From Streptomyces sp. NBC_00554 (lineage in GTDB: Bacteria > Actinomycetota > Actinomycetes > Streptomycetales > Streptomycetaceae): 64,000 bases of DNA. The notes beneath the pieces were generated by a model. The model made no database searches, was not told the DNA's origin, and saw only the letters and a list, made by a program, of their open reading frames with translations. The number at the start of each line of letters is the position of its first letter. The stretch's first letter is position 1. The stretch spans positions 8,308,001 through 8,372,000 of the forward strand of contig NZ_CP107799.1 of the NCBI RefSeq assembly GCF_041431135.1. Reading direction: 5' to 3'. The position numbers and the translations under genes were made by a program. This document shows, in pieces, positions 40,642-49,572 of this stretch.

Positions 40642-41853
40642 ATGGCCGACCGGGTCACGGTGATCGGCTGGGACGGCTCGCCGCTGACCGCCGCGGCGCG
40701 CGCAGCTCTCGGCGCCGCCACGCTAGTGGCAGGCACGGCCCATCACCTCGCACTCCCCGAGGTGCCCAAGGCCGCCGAACGCATCCGCCTCGGCAGCGTC
40801 GCCCTCGCCGCCCGCCGGATCGCCAACCACCGGGGCAGCGCCGTCGTCCTCGCCGACGGGGACCCGGGCTTCTTCGGCGTCGTACGCACCCTGCGGGGAC
40901 CCGAGTTCGGCCTGGAGGTCGAAGTCGTCCCCGCCGTCTCCTCGGTGGCCACCGCGTTCGCCCGCGCCGGAATGGCCTGGGACGACGCAGAGGTGGTCGT
41001 CGCACATCCCCGCACCCTGCGACGCGCGGTGAACGTATGCCGCGCCCACACAAAGGTCGCTGTCCTCACCTCGCCCGGTGCAGGCCCCGCCGAACTCGGC
41101 CTCCTCATGGACGGAGTGCACCGCACCTTCGTCATCTGCGAGGAACTCGGCACCGCACGCGAACAGGTCACGATCCTCACCTCCGACAAGGCCGCCGACC
41201 ACACCTGGCGGGACCCCAACGTCGTCATCGTCATCGGCGGCTTCGTGGCCGCGGTCGAGGGCGGCGGCTGGATCGCCGGACGCGAGCCGGGCGCCGGACC
41301 GCGCGGCTGGGCGCTGCCCGCGAAGGCGTACGGCGGCGCACTCGGCGAAGGCGAAACGGATCTGCTGCGCGCCGCCCAACTCGCCCGCCTGGGCCCGCGC
41401 GTCGGAGACCTCGTCTGGGACATCGGCTCCGGAAGCGGCGCCTTCGCCACCGAGGCGGCACGCACCGGCGCCGCCGTCATCGCCGTCGACCGGAACCCCG
41501 GCTCCTGCGCCCGCACCGAGGACTCCGCCCGCCGCTTCGGCGTCCAGATGCAGATCGTGCCCGGGGCCGCGCCGCACATCCTGGAGGACCTTCCCGAACC
41601 CGATGTCGTACGTGTCGGGGGCGGCGGAGCCGCGGTGGTCTCGGCGGTCGCCGACCGTCGTCCACGAGTCATCGTCACGCACGCCTCGACCCGCGACGCG
41701 GCCGAACTCATCGGCAGAGGCCTGACGGAGCACGGCTACCAGGTCGAGTGCGCGCTCATCCAGTCCGTCGAACTCGACACAAGGGCATGGACGGAGACGG
41801 AACGGAGCGTCGCGTTCCTGCTCACAGGCCGTCTACCCGATCGCGCCCCGTGA
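40642..41853 (+). CDS. cobL: precorrin-6Y C5,15-methyltransferase (decarboxylating), CbiE-CbiT fusion
   Basis: 403 residues. The N-terminal CbiE half (about 1-200) is a tetrapyrrole methylase fold (VTVIGWDGSPLTAAARAAL, ADGDPGFFGVV, VVPAVSSVATAFARAGM). The C-terminal CbiT half (about 210-400) is a class I methyltransferase with VWDIGSGSGAFATEAA as SAM motif and VRVGGGGAA. It methylates C5 and C15 and removes the acetate side chain in corrin-ring synthesis. Followed 345 bases later by the bluB-cobT fusion and cobA, forming a small cobalamin cluster. Confidence 0.92.
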   Translation: MADRVTVIGWDGSPLTAAARAALGAATLVAGTAHHLALPEVPKAAERIRLGSVALAARRIANHRGSAVVLADGDPGFFGVVRTLRGPEFGLEVEVVPAVSSVATAFARAGMAWDDAEVVVAHPRTLRRAVNVCRAHTKVAVLTSPGAGPAELGLLMDGVHRTFVICEELGTAREQVTILTSDKAADHTWRDPNVVIVIGGFVAAVEGGGWIAGREPGAGPRGWALPAKAYGGALGEGETDLLRAAQLARLGPRVGDLVWDIGSGSGAFATEAARTGAAVIAVDRNPGSCARTEDSARRFGVQMQIVPGAAPHILEDLPEPDVVRVGGGGAAVVSAVADRRPRVIVTHASTRDAAELIGRGLTEHGYQVECALIQSVELDTRAWTETERSVAFLLTGRLPDRAP

Positions 41854-42198
41854 TCCTGTTGTCGTACTGCGCGCGGTAGGCTGGCCGATCGTTGTACCGC
41901 TCTCGGGGGATCAGCCTTTCGTAGGCCAATGTCCGGAAAACGCGCCCGTTTTGAGGTGTGTGTGGTACGGCAGAACCGGAGGACGCGCAACGTGGCGCAG
42001 TCCACAGCGGGCCCTCGCGGATCGACGTGACGTGAGGGCGGGACGACCGGGACAATGCCAGTTAATGGCTTTGTCGTCTTTCTTGGCCGGTCGTTCGTGC
42101 CGCTGGGCACGCGCGCTCGTTCTTCACCATGGGGCGGTCGGTGCGCCGTTCCGGGCGAGCTGGACTTGGAAGCACTAACCGATGGGCGAGGGGTACGC
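41854..42198. other. gene-free stretch before the bluB-cobT fusion
   Basis: 345 bases with no convincing gene. An in-frame extension of the next gene to 42055 exists but lacks a ribosome binding site. I looked for the conserved B12-box of a cobalamin riboswitch (GCCACTG-type core) and did not find one. Confidence 0.5.
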
Positions 42199-45100
42199 AT
42201 GACTGACACCGGCCAGGTCCCGGGCGAGGGACTGCCGGAGAACGCAGGCATGGTGGATCAGCCGGGCGTCCTCGCGCCGGGTGCCTACACCTTCCTCGAC
42301 CCCTCCGAGAACCCCGCCGATGACGACGACCTGCTCCTGATGCCGGGCGCGCCAGGAGCACAGGGCGCGTGGGGCAACGAGGTGCCGCCGCCGGCCCCGA
42401 TGCCGTTCGTCCACGAGCCGGGTCCGCATGAGCAGGGGCCGCACGAGACGGGTCCACATGAACCCGTGGCGTACGAGCCGGGTGCGCATGAACCCGGTGC
42501 TCACGAGTCGGCTCTGCACGAGTCGGCTCTGCACGAGTCGGCTCCGCACGAGACGGGATCGGACGAACCCGGTCCGCACGAGACGGCCGGGCGGGACAGC
42601 GGCTCGGTCGACCTCGGTGCCGTCCGTGTGCCGGACCCCGCGCCCGTCCTGCAGCCGACGCCGCCCCGCCGCCCGCTGCACCTCGGCCCGCCGACCCCGG
42701 ACGGCTCCGCGAGCCCGGTGCGCTCACTCGCCGACCGCGGCCCCGCGGGTGCGCCGGTGAGCCCCGCTGCCGGCGCTCCGTTCACCGCCCCCGCAACTCC
42801 CGTACGGCACCCGGGTCCGCCGACGGCCGGGCCCGAGTACCTCGATGTCCCGCAGCTCTCCGAGATCCCGCCGCAGGGCGCGGTGCCGTGGGGGGTTCCA
42901 CCGTCGGGACCGGAGCAGGTGGCTGCAGAAACGGTCGTCCCGGAGCCGGTGCAGGAGCCGCAGCAGAGTGCGGAGGAGTCGCAGGGCCTGGAGCCCGCTC
43001 CGGTCCTGGGAACCGAGCATGCTGCTCATGACCAGGCGCAGGCACAGGCGCAGGCACAGCCTCAGGACGTGGCTGAGACCCCGGTGCTCGCGGAGGCCGC
43101 CCAGGAACCGCAGGCCGCCCAGCTCCCGGGCCTCGCTCTGGCTTCCCAGGACCAGGACGCCCCCGGGGCCCAGGCGCTCGTGCACGCTCCCGAGTCCCCG
43201 GACGCCTTCGCCCTCCCGGCGGAGGAAGCCGCGCAGGCTCCCGAGGCCGCGTCCTCTTCGGACGGACCGCTGAACCCGCATCTCCCGCAGACCGTGGATG
43301 AGACCCCGTTCCTGGCGGCCTTGACGGCCCCGGACGCACCGCACGCCCCGGAACAGCCGGAAGACGCCGAGCCCGCCGCTGAGACGTACGCACCCGTGCA
43401 CCTCGCCGTGCAGGCGCCGGCCCCGTCGGAGGGTGAGCACTTCGCACCCGAGCCGCACGCCGTTGTCGAGCAGAGCCTCGCACCCGAGCAGAACGCCGCT
43501 GTAGAGCAGAGCCCCGCACCCGAGCCGAACCCGCGCAGAGCGCTCGCGACCCCGCCGCAGATCACCGACCCGGCGCCTCAGTTCCCGGCCCAGGCAGCCC
43601 AGTTCGGGGCCCCCGCTGTCCACATCGCGGACCCCGCCGCCCAGTTCGCGGACACCCCGCACGGTCCCCACCACGCGCTGACGCAGCTCCAGCCCCAGGC
43701 GCACGTGCAGGCGGCCCCCGGGTTCCCTGTGGACGCACACACCGCGTTCGCCGGCATGGACGCCAGCGAACCGCTGCAGGGTGTCCAGGTAGGTGCCGAA
43801 CCGCTGCAAGGCGTCCCGGCAGGCGTCGGCGCCCACGCGCAGGCCTCGCACGCAGCCGTGGGCCAGGCCCATGGCGAACACTTCCCAGCCTCCGGCGACG
43901 GATCGGGAGCAGGCCGGTCCGAACTCCCGGACGCCCCTCATGAGCCCCATGCGGACCGGTCCCTCGGCCAGTTCGTGCCCGTGGAGGGCACGGTGCCGAC
44001 GACCCCGCACCTCGCCCCGACCCCGCCGCACGCCATGACCGTGCCGCCCTTCCCCACGGAGGAGCAGCCCACGGCCGACGAGCCCGCGGAGCAGCCGATC
44101 CAGGTGGCGCCCGCCCCCGTCCAGGAGACGGCCGAGGCGCCCGCCGGGGAAACCTCGCAGACTCCCGCCGCCGAAACGGAGCTGGTCGCCCCCGTACCAG
44201 CGCCCCGCGAGGCAGAGGTGGTGGAGGCGGCGGCCGAGGCAGCGCCCGAGGTCGAGGCACCCCCCGTACCGGAGCCCCTCCCGGCGGCCCCGGAGACCGT
44301 AGTCGCACAGCAAGCGGACGACCTGGACACCCAGGGCGCCGACCAGGAAGAGAGCACGGCCGCAGTGGAAGACGTACGAGAGTCCACCGGCCCGGCGGCA
44401 CCCGGCTACAACGACGCGGAACGCGAGGCCGTCCTGCGCGTGATGCGCGAGCGCCGCGACATCCGCAACGGCTTCCGCAGCGACCCGATCCCGCACGACG
44501 TACTGCTCCGCGTCCTGGAGGCGGCCCACACGGCACCGTCCGTAGGCCACTCCCAGCCTTGGGACTTCGTCGTCATCCGCTCCGCCGACACCCGGCGTTC
44601 GATGCACGAACTCGCGGCCCGCCAGCGTGAGGCGTACGCGAAGTCGCTGCCCAAGGGCCGCGCGAAGCAGTTCAAGGAACTGAAGATCGAGGCCATCCTC
44701 GACACCCCGGTGAACATCGTCGTCACCGCCGACCCGACCCGCGGCGGCCGCCACACCCTGGGCCGTCACACGCAGCCGCAGATGGCCCCGTACTCCTCCG
44801 CGCTCGCGGTCGAGAACCTCTGGCTCGCCGCCCGTGCCGAGGGCCTCGGCGTCGGCTGGGTCAGCTTCTTCGACGAGCGCGAGATGGTCCGCGCGCTGGG
44901 CCTTCCCGAGCACCTCGAGGTCGTGGCGTACCTCTGCGTCGGCTATGTCGACGAGTTCCCGGACGAGCCCGAGCTGATGCAGGCGGGCTGGTCCAAGCGC
45001 CGCCCGCTGTCGTGGGTCGTCCACGAGGAGACGTACGGCCGTCGCGCGCTGCCCGGTGAGGAGCCGCACGACCTGCTCGCCGAGACGATCTCCAACATCC

Positions 45101-46122
45101 GTCCGCTGGACGCCAAAGCGCTCGGCGAGGCCTGGGAACGCCAGAAGCGGATGACCAAGCCCGCCGGCGCGCTCGGCATGCTGGAGATCATCTCCGCGCA
45201 GCTCTCGGGCCTGTCCCGGATGTGCCCGCCGCCGATCCCGGAGCCCGCCGCAGTCGCGATCTTCGCCGGCGACCACGGTGTGCACGCCCAGGGCGTCACC
45301 CACTGGCCGCAGGAGGTCACCGCCCAGATGGTGGCCAACTTCCTCGGCGGCGGCGCGGTCTGCAACGCCTTCGCCAACCAGGTCGGCGCCGAGGTCTGCG
45401 TCATCGATGTGGGCGTCGCCTCCGACCTCCCGGCCACCCCGGGCCTGCTGCCGCGCAAGATCCGCCTGGGCACCGCCGACATGACGACCGGTCCCGCGAT
45501 GACCCGCGAGGAGGTCATCGCGGCCATCGAGGTGGGCATCGAGACGGCCCGCGACCTCGTGGCGGCAGGCAACAAGGCCCTGCTGACCGGCGAGATGGGA
45601 ATCGCCAACACCACCGCGTCGGCGGCCCTCATCTCGGTCTTCACGGACACCGACCCGTCCGAGGTGACGGGCCGCGGCACAGGAATCAACGACGAGACAC
45701 TCGCCCGCAAGACCGAGGTCGTACGCCGGGCCATCGACCTCCACCAGCCGGACCCCGCCGACCCCATCGGCGTCATGGCGGCCATCGGTGGCCTCGAACA
45801 CGCGGCCATGGTCGGCCTCCTGCTCGGCGGCGCGTCCCTCCGTACGCCGGTCATCCTGGACGGCGTCAGCGCCGGCGCCGCCGCCCTCGTGGCCCGCGCC
45901 ATCGCCCCCGAGGTCCTCGCCGCCTGCATCGCAGGCCACCGCAGCGCGGAGCCGGGCCACGTGGCCGCCCTGAACAAGCTGGGCCTGCGCCCCCTGGTCG
46001 ACCTGGACCTCCGCCTGGGCGAGGGCACGGGCGCACTGCTGGCACTGCCGGTGGTACAGAGCGCGGCACGGGCGATGCACGAGGTGGCGACGTTCGACTC
46101 GGCAGGGGTAACTGAGAAGTAG
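42199..46122 (+). CDS. cobT: BluB-CobT fusion with a very long disordered N-terminus
   Basis: 1307 residues from an ATG with GAGGGG upstream. Residues 1 to about 735 are low-complexity, rich in Pro, Ala, Glu, Gln and His, with five-residue repeats of EPGPHE/ESALHE type at about 72-132. Residues about 737-955 are a nitroreductase-fold BluB domain (ERRDIRNGFRSDPIPHDVLL, APSVGHSQPWDFVVI, LWLAARAEGLGVGWVSFFDE), which makes 5,6-dimethylbenzimidazole from reduced FMN. Residues about 962-1307 are CobT (KPAGALGMLEIISAQLSGL, AIFAGDHGVHAQGV, TGEMGIANTTASAAL, catalytic Glu in LRLGEGTGALLALP), which activates that base as alpha-ribazole phosphate. One chain thus makes and activates the lower ligand of B12. 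Confidence 0.93.
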   Translation: MTDTGQVPGEGLPENAGMVDQPGVLAPGAYTFLDPSENPADDDDLLLMPGAPGAQGAWGNEVPPPAPMPFVHEPGPHEQGPHETGPHEPVAYEPGAHEPGAHESALHESALHESAPHETGSDEPGPHETAGRDSGSVDLGAVRVPDPAPVLQPTPPRRPLHLGPPTPDGSASPVRSLADRGPAGAPVSPAAGAPFTAPATPVRHPGPPTAGPEYLDVPQLSEIPPQGAVPWGVPPSGPEQVAAETVVPEPVQEPQQSAEESQGLEPAPVLGTEHAAHDQAQAQAQAQPQDVAETPVLAEAAQEPQAAQLPGLALASQDQDAPGAQALVHAPESPDAFALPAEEAAQAPEAASSSDGPLNPHLPQTVDETPFLAALTAPDAPHAPEQPEDAEPAAETYAPVHLAVQAPAPSEGEHFAPEPHAVVEQSLAPEQNAAVEQSPAPEPNPRRALATPPQITDPAPQFPAQAAQFGAPAVHIADPAAQFADTPHGPHHALTQLQPQAHVQAAPGFPVDAHTAFAGMDASEPLQGVQVGAEPLQGVPAGVGAHAQASHAAVGQAHGEHFPASGDGSGAGRSELPDAPHEPHADRSLGQFVPVEGTVPTTPHLAPTPPHAMTVPPFPTEEQPTADEPAEQPIQVAPAPVQETAEAPAGETSQTPAAETELVAPVPAPREAEVVEAAAEAAPEVEAPPVPEPLPAAPETVVAQQADDLDTQGADQEESTAAVEDVRESTGPAAPGYNDAEREAVLRVMRERRDIRNGFRSDPIPHDVLLRVLEAAHTAPSVGHSQPWDFVVIRSADTRRSMHELAARQREAYAKSLPKGRAKQFKELKIEAILDTPVNIVVTADPTRGGRHTLGRHTQPQMAPYSSALAVENLWLAARAEGLGVGWVSFFDEREMVRALGLPEHLEVVAYLCVGYVDEFPDEPELMQAGWSKRRPLSWVVHEETYGRRALPGEEPHDLLAETISNIRPLDAKALGEAWERQKRMTKPAGALGMLEIISAQLSGLSRMCPPPIPEPAAVAIFAGDHGVHAQGVTHWPQEVTAQMVANFLGGGAVCNAFANQVGAEVCVIDVGVASDLPATPGLLPRKIRLGTADMTTGPAMTREEVIAAIEVGIETARDLVAAGNKALLTGEMGIANTTASAALISVFTDTDPSEVTGRGTGINDETLARKTEVVRRAIDLHQPDPADPIGVMAAIGGLEHAAMVGLLLGGASLRTPVILDGVSAGAAALVARAIAPEVLAACIAGHRSAEPGHVAALNKLGLRPLVDLDLRLGEGTGALLALPVVQSAARAMHEVATFDSAGVTEK

Positions 46123-46157
46123 CCTGCACGGCTGTGGGCAGGCGTTCCGCAGGGCGA

Positions 46158-46199
46158 TGGGGGTCCCCCCGCTCGAGCGAAGTCGAGAGTGGGGGAGGG
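46158..46199 (-). repeat. dispersed palindromic repeat
   Basis: Plus strand reads GGGGGTCCCCCCGCTCGAGC, GAAGTCGAGAGTGGGGGAGG. Its reverse complement has the CCTCCCCCA ... GGGGGGACCCCCA frame of the insertion at 35211. It lies in the 268-base gap after bluB-cobT. Confidence 0.7.
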
Positions 46200-46258
46200 T
46201 GGGCACAGCCTGCCCACCGGGCCGCACTGTGGGGGGTCCGGGGGCGAAGCCCCCGGTT
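46198..46258 (+). terminator. two hairpins ending the bluB-cobT transcript
   Basis: GGTGGGCA/TGCCCACC (46198-46218, 5-base loop), then CCGGGGGC-GAA-GCCCCCGG (46238-46256) followed by TTT. Confidence 0.7.
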
Positions 46259-46390
46259 TCGGGAAGGGGCGGGCTTGGGGAAAGAACCCCCACCCCACCC
46301 CAGCCACCCACACCCCCGCACCATAAAATCCGCACGTCAGGGGCCAGTCCAAGGCACAAAGCCCCACCCCGTCCGAGGAGCCGCACCGCC

Positions 46391-47626
46391 ATGGCCGAAC
46401 ACCCCGCCTACCCCGTAGGCCTCCGCCTCACCGGCCGCCGCGTAGTGGTCCTCGGCGGCGGCCAGGTAGCCCAGCGTCGCCTACCGGCACTAATCGCGGC
46501 AGGCGCCGACATCCACCTCGTGTCACCGCAGGCCACCCCCTCCGTGGAAGCGATGGCCGACGCCGGCGAGATCACCTGGACGAGACGCCCGTACGAGAAC
46601 GGTGACCTGGCGGACACTTGGTACGCCCTGATCGCCACCAGCGACCACGAGGCGAACGCCGAAGCCTCCGCAGAGGCGGAGCGCCACCGCGTCTGGTGCG
46701 TCCGCTCGGACGACGCCGACGCGGCCACGGCGTGGACCCCGGCCACGGGCCACAGCGAGGGCGTCACCGTGGCGGTCCTCACGACGGATGCCCGCGGCCG
46801 CGACCCCCGCCACACCGCCGCGATCCGCGACGCGGTGGTCGAGGGCCTGCGCGACGGCACCCTGGTGGCCCCCCACCACCGCACCCGCACCCCCGGCGTC
46901 GCCCTGGTCGGCGGCGGCCCCGGCGACCCGGACCTGATCACGGTCCGCGGGCGCCGCCTCCTCGCCGAGGCCGACGTGGTCATCGCCGACCGCCTCGGCC
47001 CGCGTGACCTGCTCGCCGAACTGCCCCCGCACGTCGAGGTGATCGACGCGGCGAAGATCCCGTACGGCCGTTTCATGGCCCAGGAGGCCATCAACAACGC
47101 GCTGATCGAGCACGCCAAGCTGGGCAAGTCGGTCGTACGGCTGAAGGGCGGCGACCCGTTCGTCTACGGCCGTGGCATGGAGGAGGTCCAGGCGCTCGCC
47201 GAGGCCGGCATCCCGTGCACCGTCGTTCCCGGCATCTCCAGCTCGATCTCGGTCCCGGGCGCCGCGGGCATCCCGGTCACGCACCGCGGGGTAGCCCACG
47301 AGTTCACTGTGGTCAGCGGCCATGTGGCCCCCGACGACGAGCGCTCACTCGTCGACTGGCAGTCCCTCGCAAAGCTGCGCGGCACCCTGGTCGTGCTCAT
47401 GGGCGTCGACAAGATCGGCCGGATCGCCGAAACCCTGATGGCGCACGGAAAGTCGGCCGACACCCCGGTCGCCCTGGTCCAGGAGGGCACGACGGCGGCC
47501 CAGCGCCGCGTCGACGCGACCCTGGCCACGGTCGCCGAGACCGTACGCACCGAGGACGTGAAGCCCCCGGCGGTCATCGTCATCGGCGAGGTCGTGAACG
47601 TGGGCCCCGGGAACCCCAAGCAGTAA
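46391..47626 (+). CDS. cobA: uroporphyrinogen-III C-methyltransferase with N-terminal precorrin-2 dehydrogenase
   Basis: 411 residues. The N-terminal part (about 1-150) is a siroheme-synthase-type NAD domain (VVVLGGGQVAQRRLPALIAA, HLVSP). The C-terminal part (about 163-405) is a tetrapyrrole methylase: VALVGGGPGDPDLITVRGRR, ADRLGPRDLL, VVRLKGGDPFVYGRGMEEV, TVVPGISSSISVPGAAGIPV, THRGVAH. It makes precorrin-2 from uroporphyrinogen III and probably oxidises it to sirohydrochlorin, so it feeds both B12 and sirohaem. The CysG-like dehydrogenase part is shorter than in E. coli CysG, so activity should be tested. ATG at 46391; GAGGAG lies about 12 bases upstream. Confidence 0.9.
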   Translation: MAEHPAYPVGLRLTGRRVVVLGGGQVAQRRLPALIAAGADIHLVSPQATPSVEAMADAGEITWTRRPYENGDLADTWYALIATSDHEANAEASAEAERHRVWCVRSDDADAATAWTPATGHSEGVTVAVLTTDARGRDPRHTAAIRDAVVEGLRDGTLVAPHHRTRTPGVALVGGGPGDPDLITVRGRRLLAEADVVIADRLGPRDLLAELPPHVEVIDAAKIPYGRFMAQEAINNALIEHAKLGKSVVRLKGGDPFVYGRGMEEVQALAEAGIPCTVVPGISSSISVPGAAGIPVTHRGVAHEFTVVSGHVAPDDERSLVDWQSLAKLRGTLVVLMGVDKIGRIAETLMAHGKSADTPVALVQEGTTAAQRRVDATLATVAETVRTEDVKPPAVIVIGEVVNVGPGNPKQ

Positions 47627-47690
47627 CCCCCGGTAACGCAACCTCTTCCCAGCCGTTGGCACCGCACCCAGGACAAGGCAGTATCACCCT

Positions 47691-48521
47691 GTGGCCGATC
47701 TCATCACCGTTGAGGACCCCGCCGACCCGCGTCTGCGCGACTACACGGGCCTGACCGACGTGGAGCTGCGCCGCAAGCGCGAACCCGCCGAGGGCCTGTT
47801 CATCGCCGAGGGCGAGAAGGTCATCAGACGGGCCAAGGACGCCGGGTACGAGATGCGCTCGATGCTGCTCTCGGCCAAGTGGGTCGACGTCATGCGCGAC
47901 GTCATCGACGAACTCCCGGCCCCGGTGTACGCGGTCAGCCCCGAGCTCGCCGAACAGGTCACCGGCTACCACGTGCACCGCGGCGCGCTCGCCTCCATGC
48001 AGCGCAAGCCGTTGCCGACGGCGGACGAACTCCTGCAGTCCACCCGCCGCGTGGTCGTCATGGAGTCGGTCAACGACCACACCAACATCGGCGCGATCTT
48101 CCGCTCCGCCGCGGCGCTCGGCATGGACGCCGTGCTGCTCTCCCCGGACTGCGCCGACCCGCTCTACCGCCGCAGCGTGAAGGTCTCCATGGGCGCCGTC
48201 TTCGCCGTCCCGTACGCCCGGCTCGACTCCTGGCCCAAGGGTCTGGAGTCGGTCCGCGAGGCCGGCTTCAACCTGCTCGCCCTCACCCCCGACGAGAAGG
48301 CGAAGTCCCTCGACGAGGCGGCCCCGCACCGCATGGACCGCGTCGCGCTGATGCTCGGCGCGGAGGGCGACGGCCTGTCCACCAAGGCCCTGATGGCGGC
48401 CGACGAGTGGGTCCGCATCCCGATGGCCCACGGCGTCGACTCACTCAACGTGGGCGCGGCGGCCTCGGTCGCCTTCTACGCGGTGGCCACGGGCCGCCCG
48501 CAGCCCCTAGGGCCTGTCTGA
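47691..48521 (+). CDS. SpoU/TrmH-family RNA 2'-O-methyltransferase
   Basis: 276 residues, GTG start. N-terminal substrate-binding part, then the SPOUT trefoil-knot domain: motif 1 NDHTNIGAIFRSAAALGMDA (about 124-143, catalytic Arg), motif 2 ALMLGAEGDGLS and motif 3 IPMAHGVDSLNVGAAASVAF. Methylates a ribose in rRNA or tRNA. The last codons LGPV and the TGA come from the terminal repeat of the mobile element that starts at 48508, so the natural C-terminus has been replaced. Confidence 0.9.
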   Translation: MADLITVEDPADPRLRDYTGLTDVELRRKREPAEGLFIAEGEKVIRRAKDAGYEMRSMLLSAKWVDVMRDVIDELPAPVYAVSPELAEQVTGYHVHRGALASMQRKPLPTADELLQSTRRVVVMESVNDHTNIGAIFRSAAALGMDAVLLSPDCADPLYRRSVKVSMGAVFAVPYARLDSWPKGLESVREAGFNLLALTPDEKAKSLDEAAPHRMDRVALMLGAEGDGLSTKALMAADEWVRIPMAHGVDSLNVGAAASVAFYAVATGRPQPLGPV

Positions 48522-48684
48522 CAATTCCCGTCTGCCCCGCGACGCCATGCACGCACTCTCGCCGCACCGGGCGCAGACCCAAGTACGTCCAGTACGAGGC
48601 TCTACGCCCGGCACGCCGAGAGCACGCACCTGACGCCGCGAGGCCGCCCTCCGGGCGACGACGGGAATTGTCAGACAGGCCCTA
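48508..48684. mobile_element. MITE-like palindromic element with 25-bp perfect terminal repeats
   Basis: 48508-48532 and 48660-48684 are exact reverse complements over 25 bp, beginning TAGGGCCTGTCTGACAATTC; each ends in TA, which fits a TA target duplication. The interior (127 bases) is itself an imperfect palindrome (CTCTCGCCGCACCGGGCG versus CGCCCGGCACGCCGAGAG) and encodes no transposase. It is inserted at the end of the TrmH-type gene and its right TA was then hit by the IS element. Confidence 0.85.
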
Positions 48685-49555
48685 AAGCCTGTTCCAGAAG
48701 TCCGTGAGCGGGGCATTTCCCTTGTATGAGTGGGGTGTTGAGGGCCGAGCCGGTGTGGATCGAGGTGTTCACCGGGCTCCGGGCGGATCGGTTCGCCCGG
48801 CTGCTGCGGGCGGTGCGGGAGCGAGGTGGCGAGCATCCGCGGATGGGGCGGCCGTGGCGGCTGCCGCTGGCCGAGCGGGTGCTGCTGGTGGCGGTGTATT
48901 ACCGGACCAACCTGACCATGCGGCAGCTGGCGGTGTTGTTCGGCGTCTGTCCGGCGACCGTGTGCCGGACCATCCAGCAGGTGGGCCCGCTCCTCGCGCT
49001 GGAGCCGGCGCCGCGCTCCGATGGTGCGGTGGAACGGCTGTGGATCGTGGACGGCACGCTCATCCCGGTGCGGGACCGAACTGTTGCCGCCTCCAGCCGC
49101 AACTACCGCTTCTCCGCGAACGTGCAGGTTGTCATCGATGCCGACACCCGCCTCGTAGTCGCCACCGCAACCCCGGTGGCGGGCAACATCGCCGACGCCC
49201 ATGCCTTTCGGGACACCGGCCTGGCCGAGGTCTGCGCCGGAACCACGGTGCTCGCCGACGGCGCCTACTGGGGCACCGGTCTCGTCATCCCGCATCGCCG
49301 CCGCGGCAAACGGCCGCTACTGCCCATCCAGGAAGCCGACAACACCGAGCACCGCAAGGTCCGCGCCCGCGTCGAGCACACCTTCGCCCGAATGAAGAAC
49401 TACAAGATCCTCCGCGACTGCCGACAGCGCGGCGACGGCCTCCACCACGCCGTCCAGGCCGTCGCCCGCATGCACAACCTCGCCCTCGCTACATGATCGA
49501 CGAACCCGCAACGACGCAACCGCACTGCCCGCTCACGGACTTCTGGAACAGGCTT
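48685..49555 (+). mobile_element. IS5-family insertion sequence, 871 bp
   Basis: Ends are perfect inverted repeats of at least 28 bp (48685-48712 and 49528-49555, AAGCCTGTTCCAGAAGTCCG at the left), flanked by TA at 48683-48684 and 49556-49557. It contains one intact transposase gene, so it may be active. Confidence 0.92.
48726..49496 (+). CDS. IS5-family DDE transposase
   Basis: 256 residues, intact. N-terminal helix-turn-helix (RMGRPWRLPLAERVLLVAVY, TMRQLAVLFGVCPATVCRTI) then the DDE nuclease: Asp109 in LWIVDGTLIP, Asp178 in TVLADGAYWGTG and Glu217 in RVEHTFARMKNYK. Resembles the DDE_Tnp_4 subgroup. No clear Shine-Dalgarno sequence before the ATG at 48726, typical of weakly expressed transposases. 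It sits between the two terminal repeats and ends 59 bases before the right end of the element. Confidence 0.92.
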   Translation: MSGVLRAEPVWIEVFTGLRADRFARLLRAVRERGGEHPRMGRPWRLPLAERVLLVAVYYRTNLTMRQLAVLFGVCPATVCRTIQQVGPLLALEPAPRSDGAVERLWIVDGTLIPVRDRTVAASSRNYRFSANVQVVIDADTRLVVATATPVAGNIADAHAFRDTGLAEVCAGTTVLADGAYWGTGLVIPHRRRGKRPLLPIQEADNTEHRKVRARVEHTFARMKNYKILRDCRQRGDGLHHAVQAVARMHNLALAT

Positions 49556-49572
49556 TAGTACTCCTGCTGGAG

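Noticed and set aside
41854..42198. Cobalamin riboswitch before bluB-cobT
   Set aside because: No B12-box-like conserved core could be found by eye.
42724..46392. 1222-codon open frame on the minus strand opposite bluB-cobT
   Set aside because: It mirrors the GC-rich coding frame, has no known domain and no ribosome site, while the plus strand encodes two recognised enzymes.
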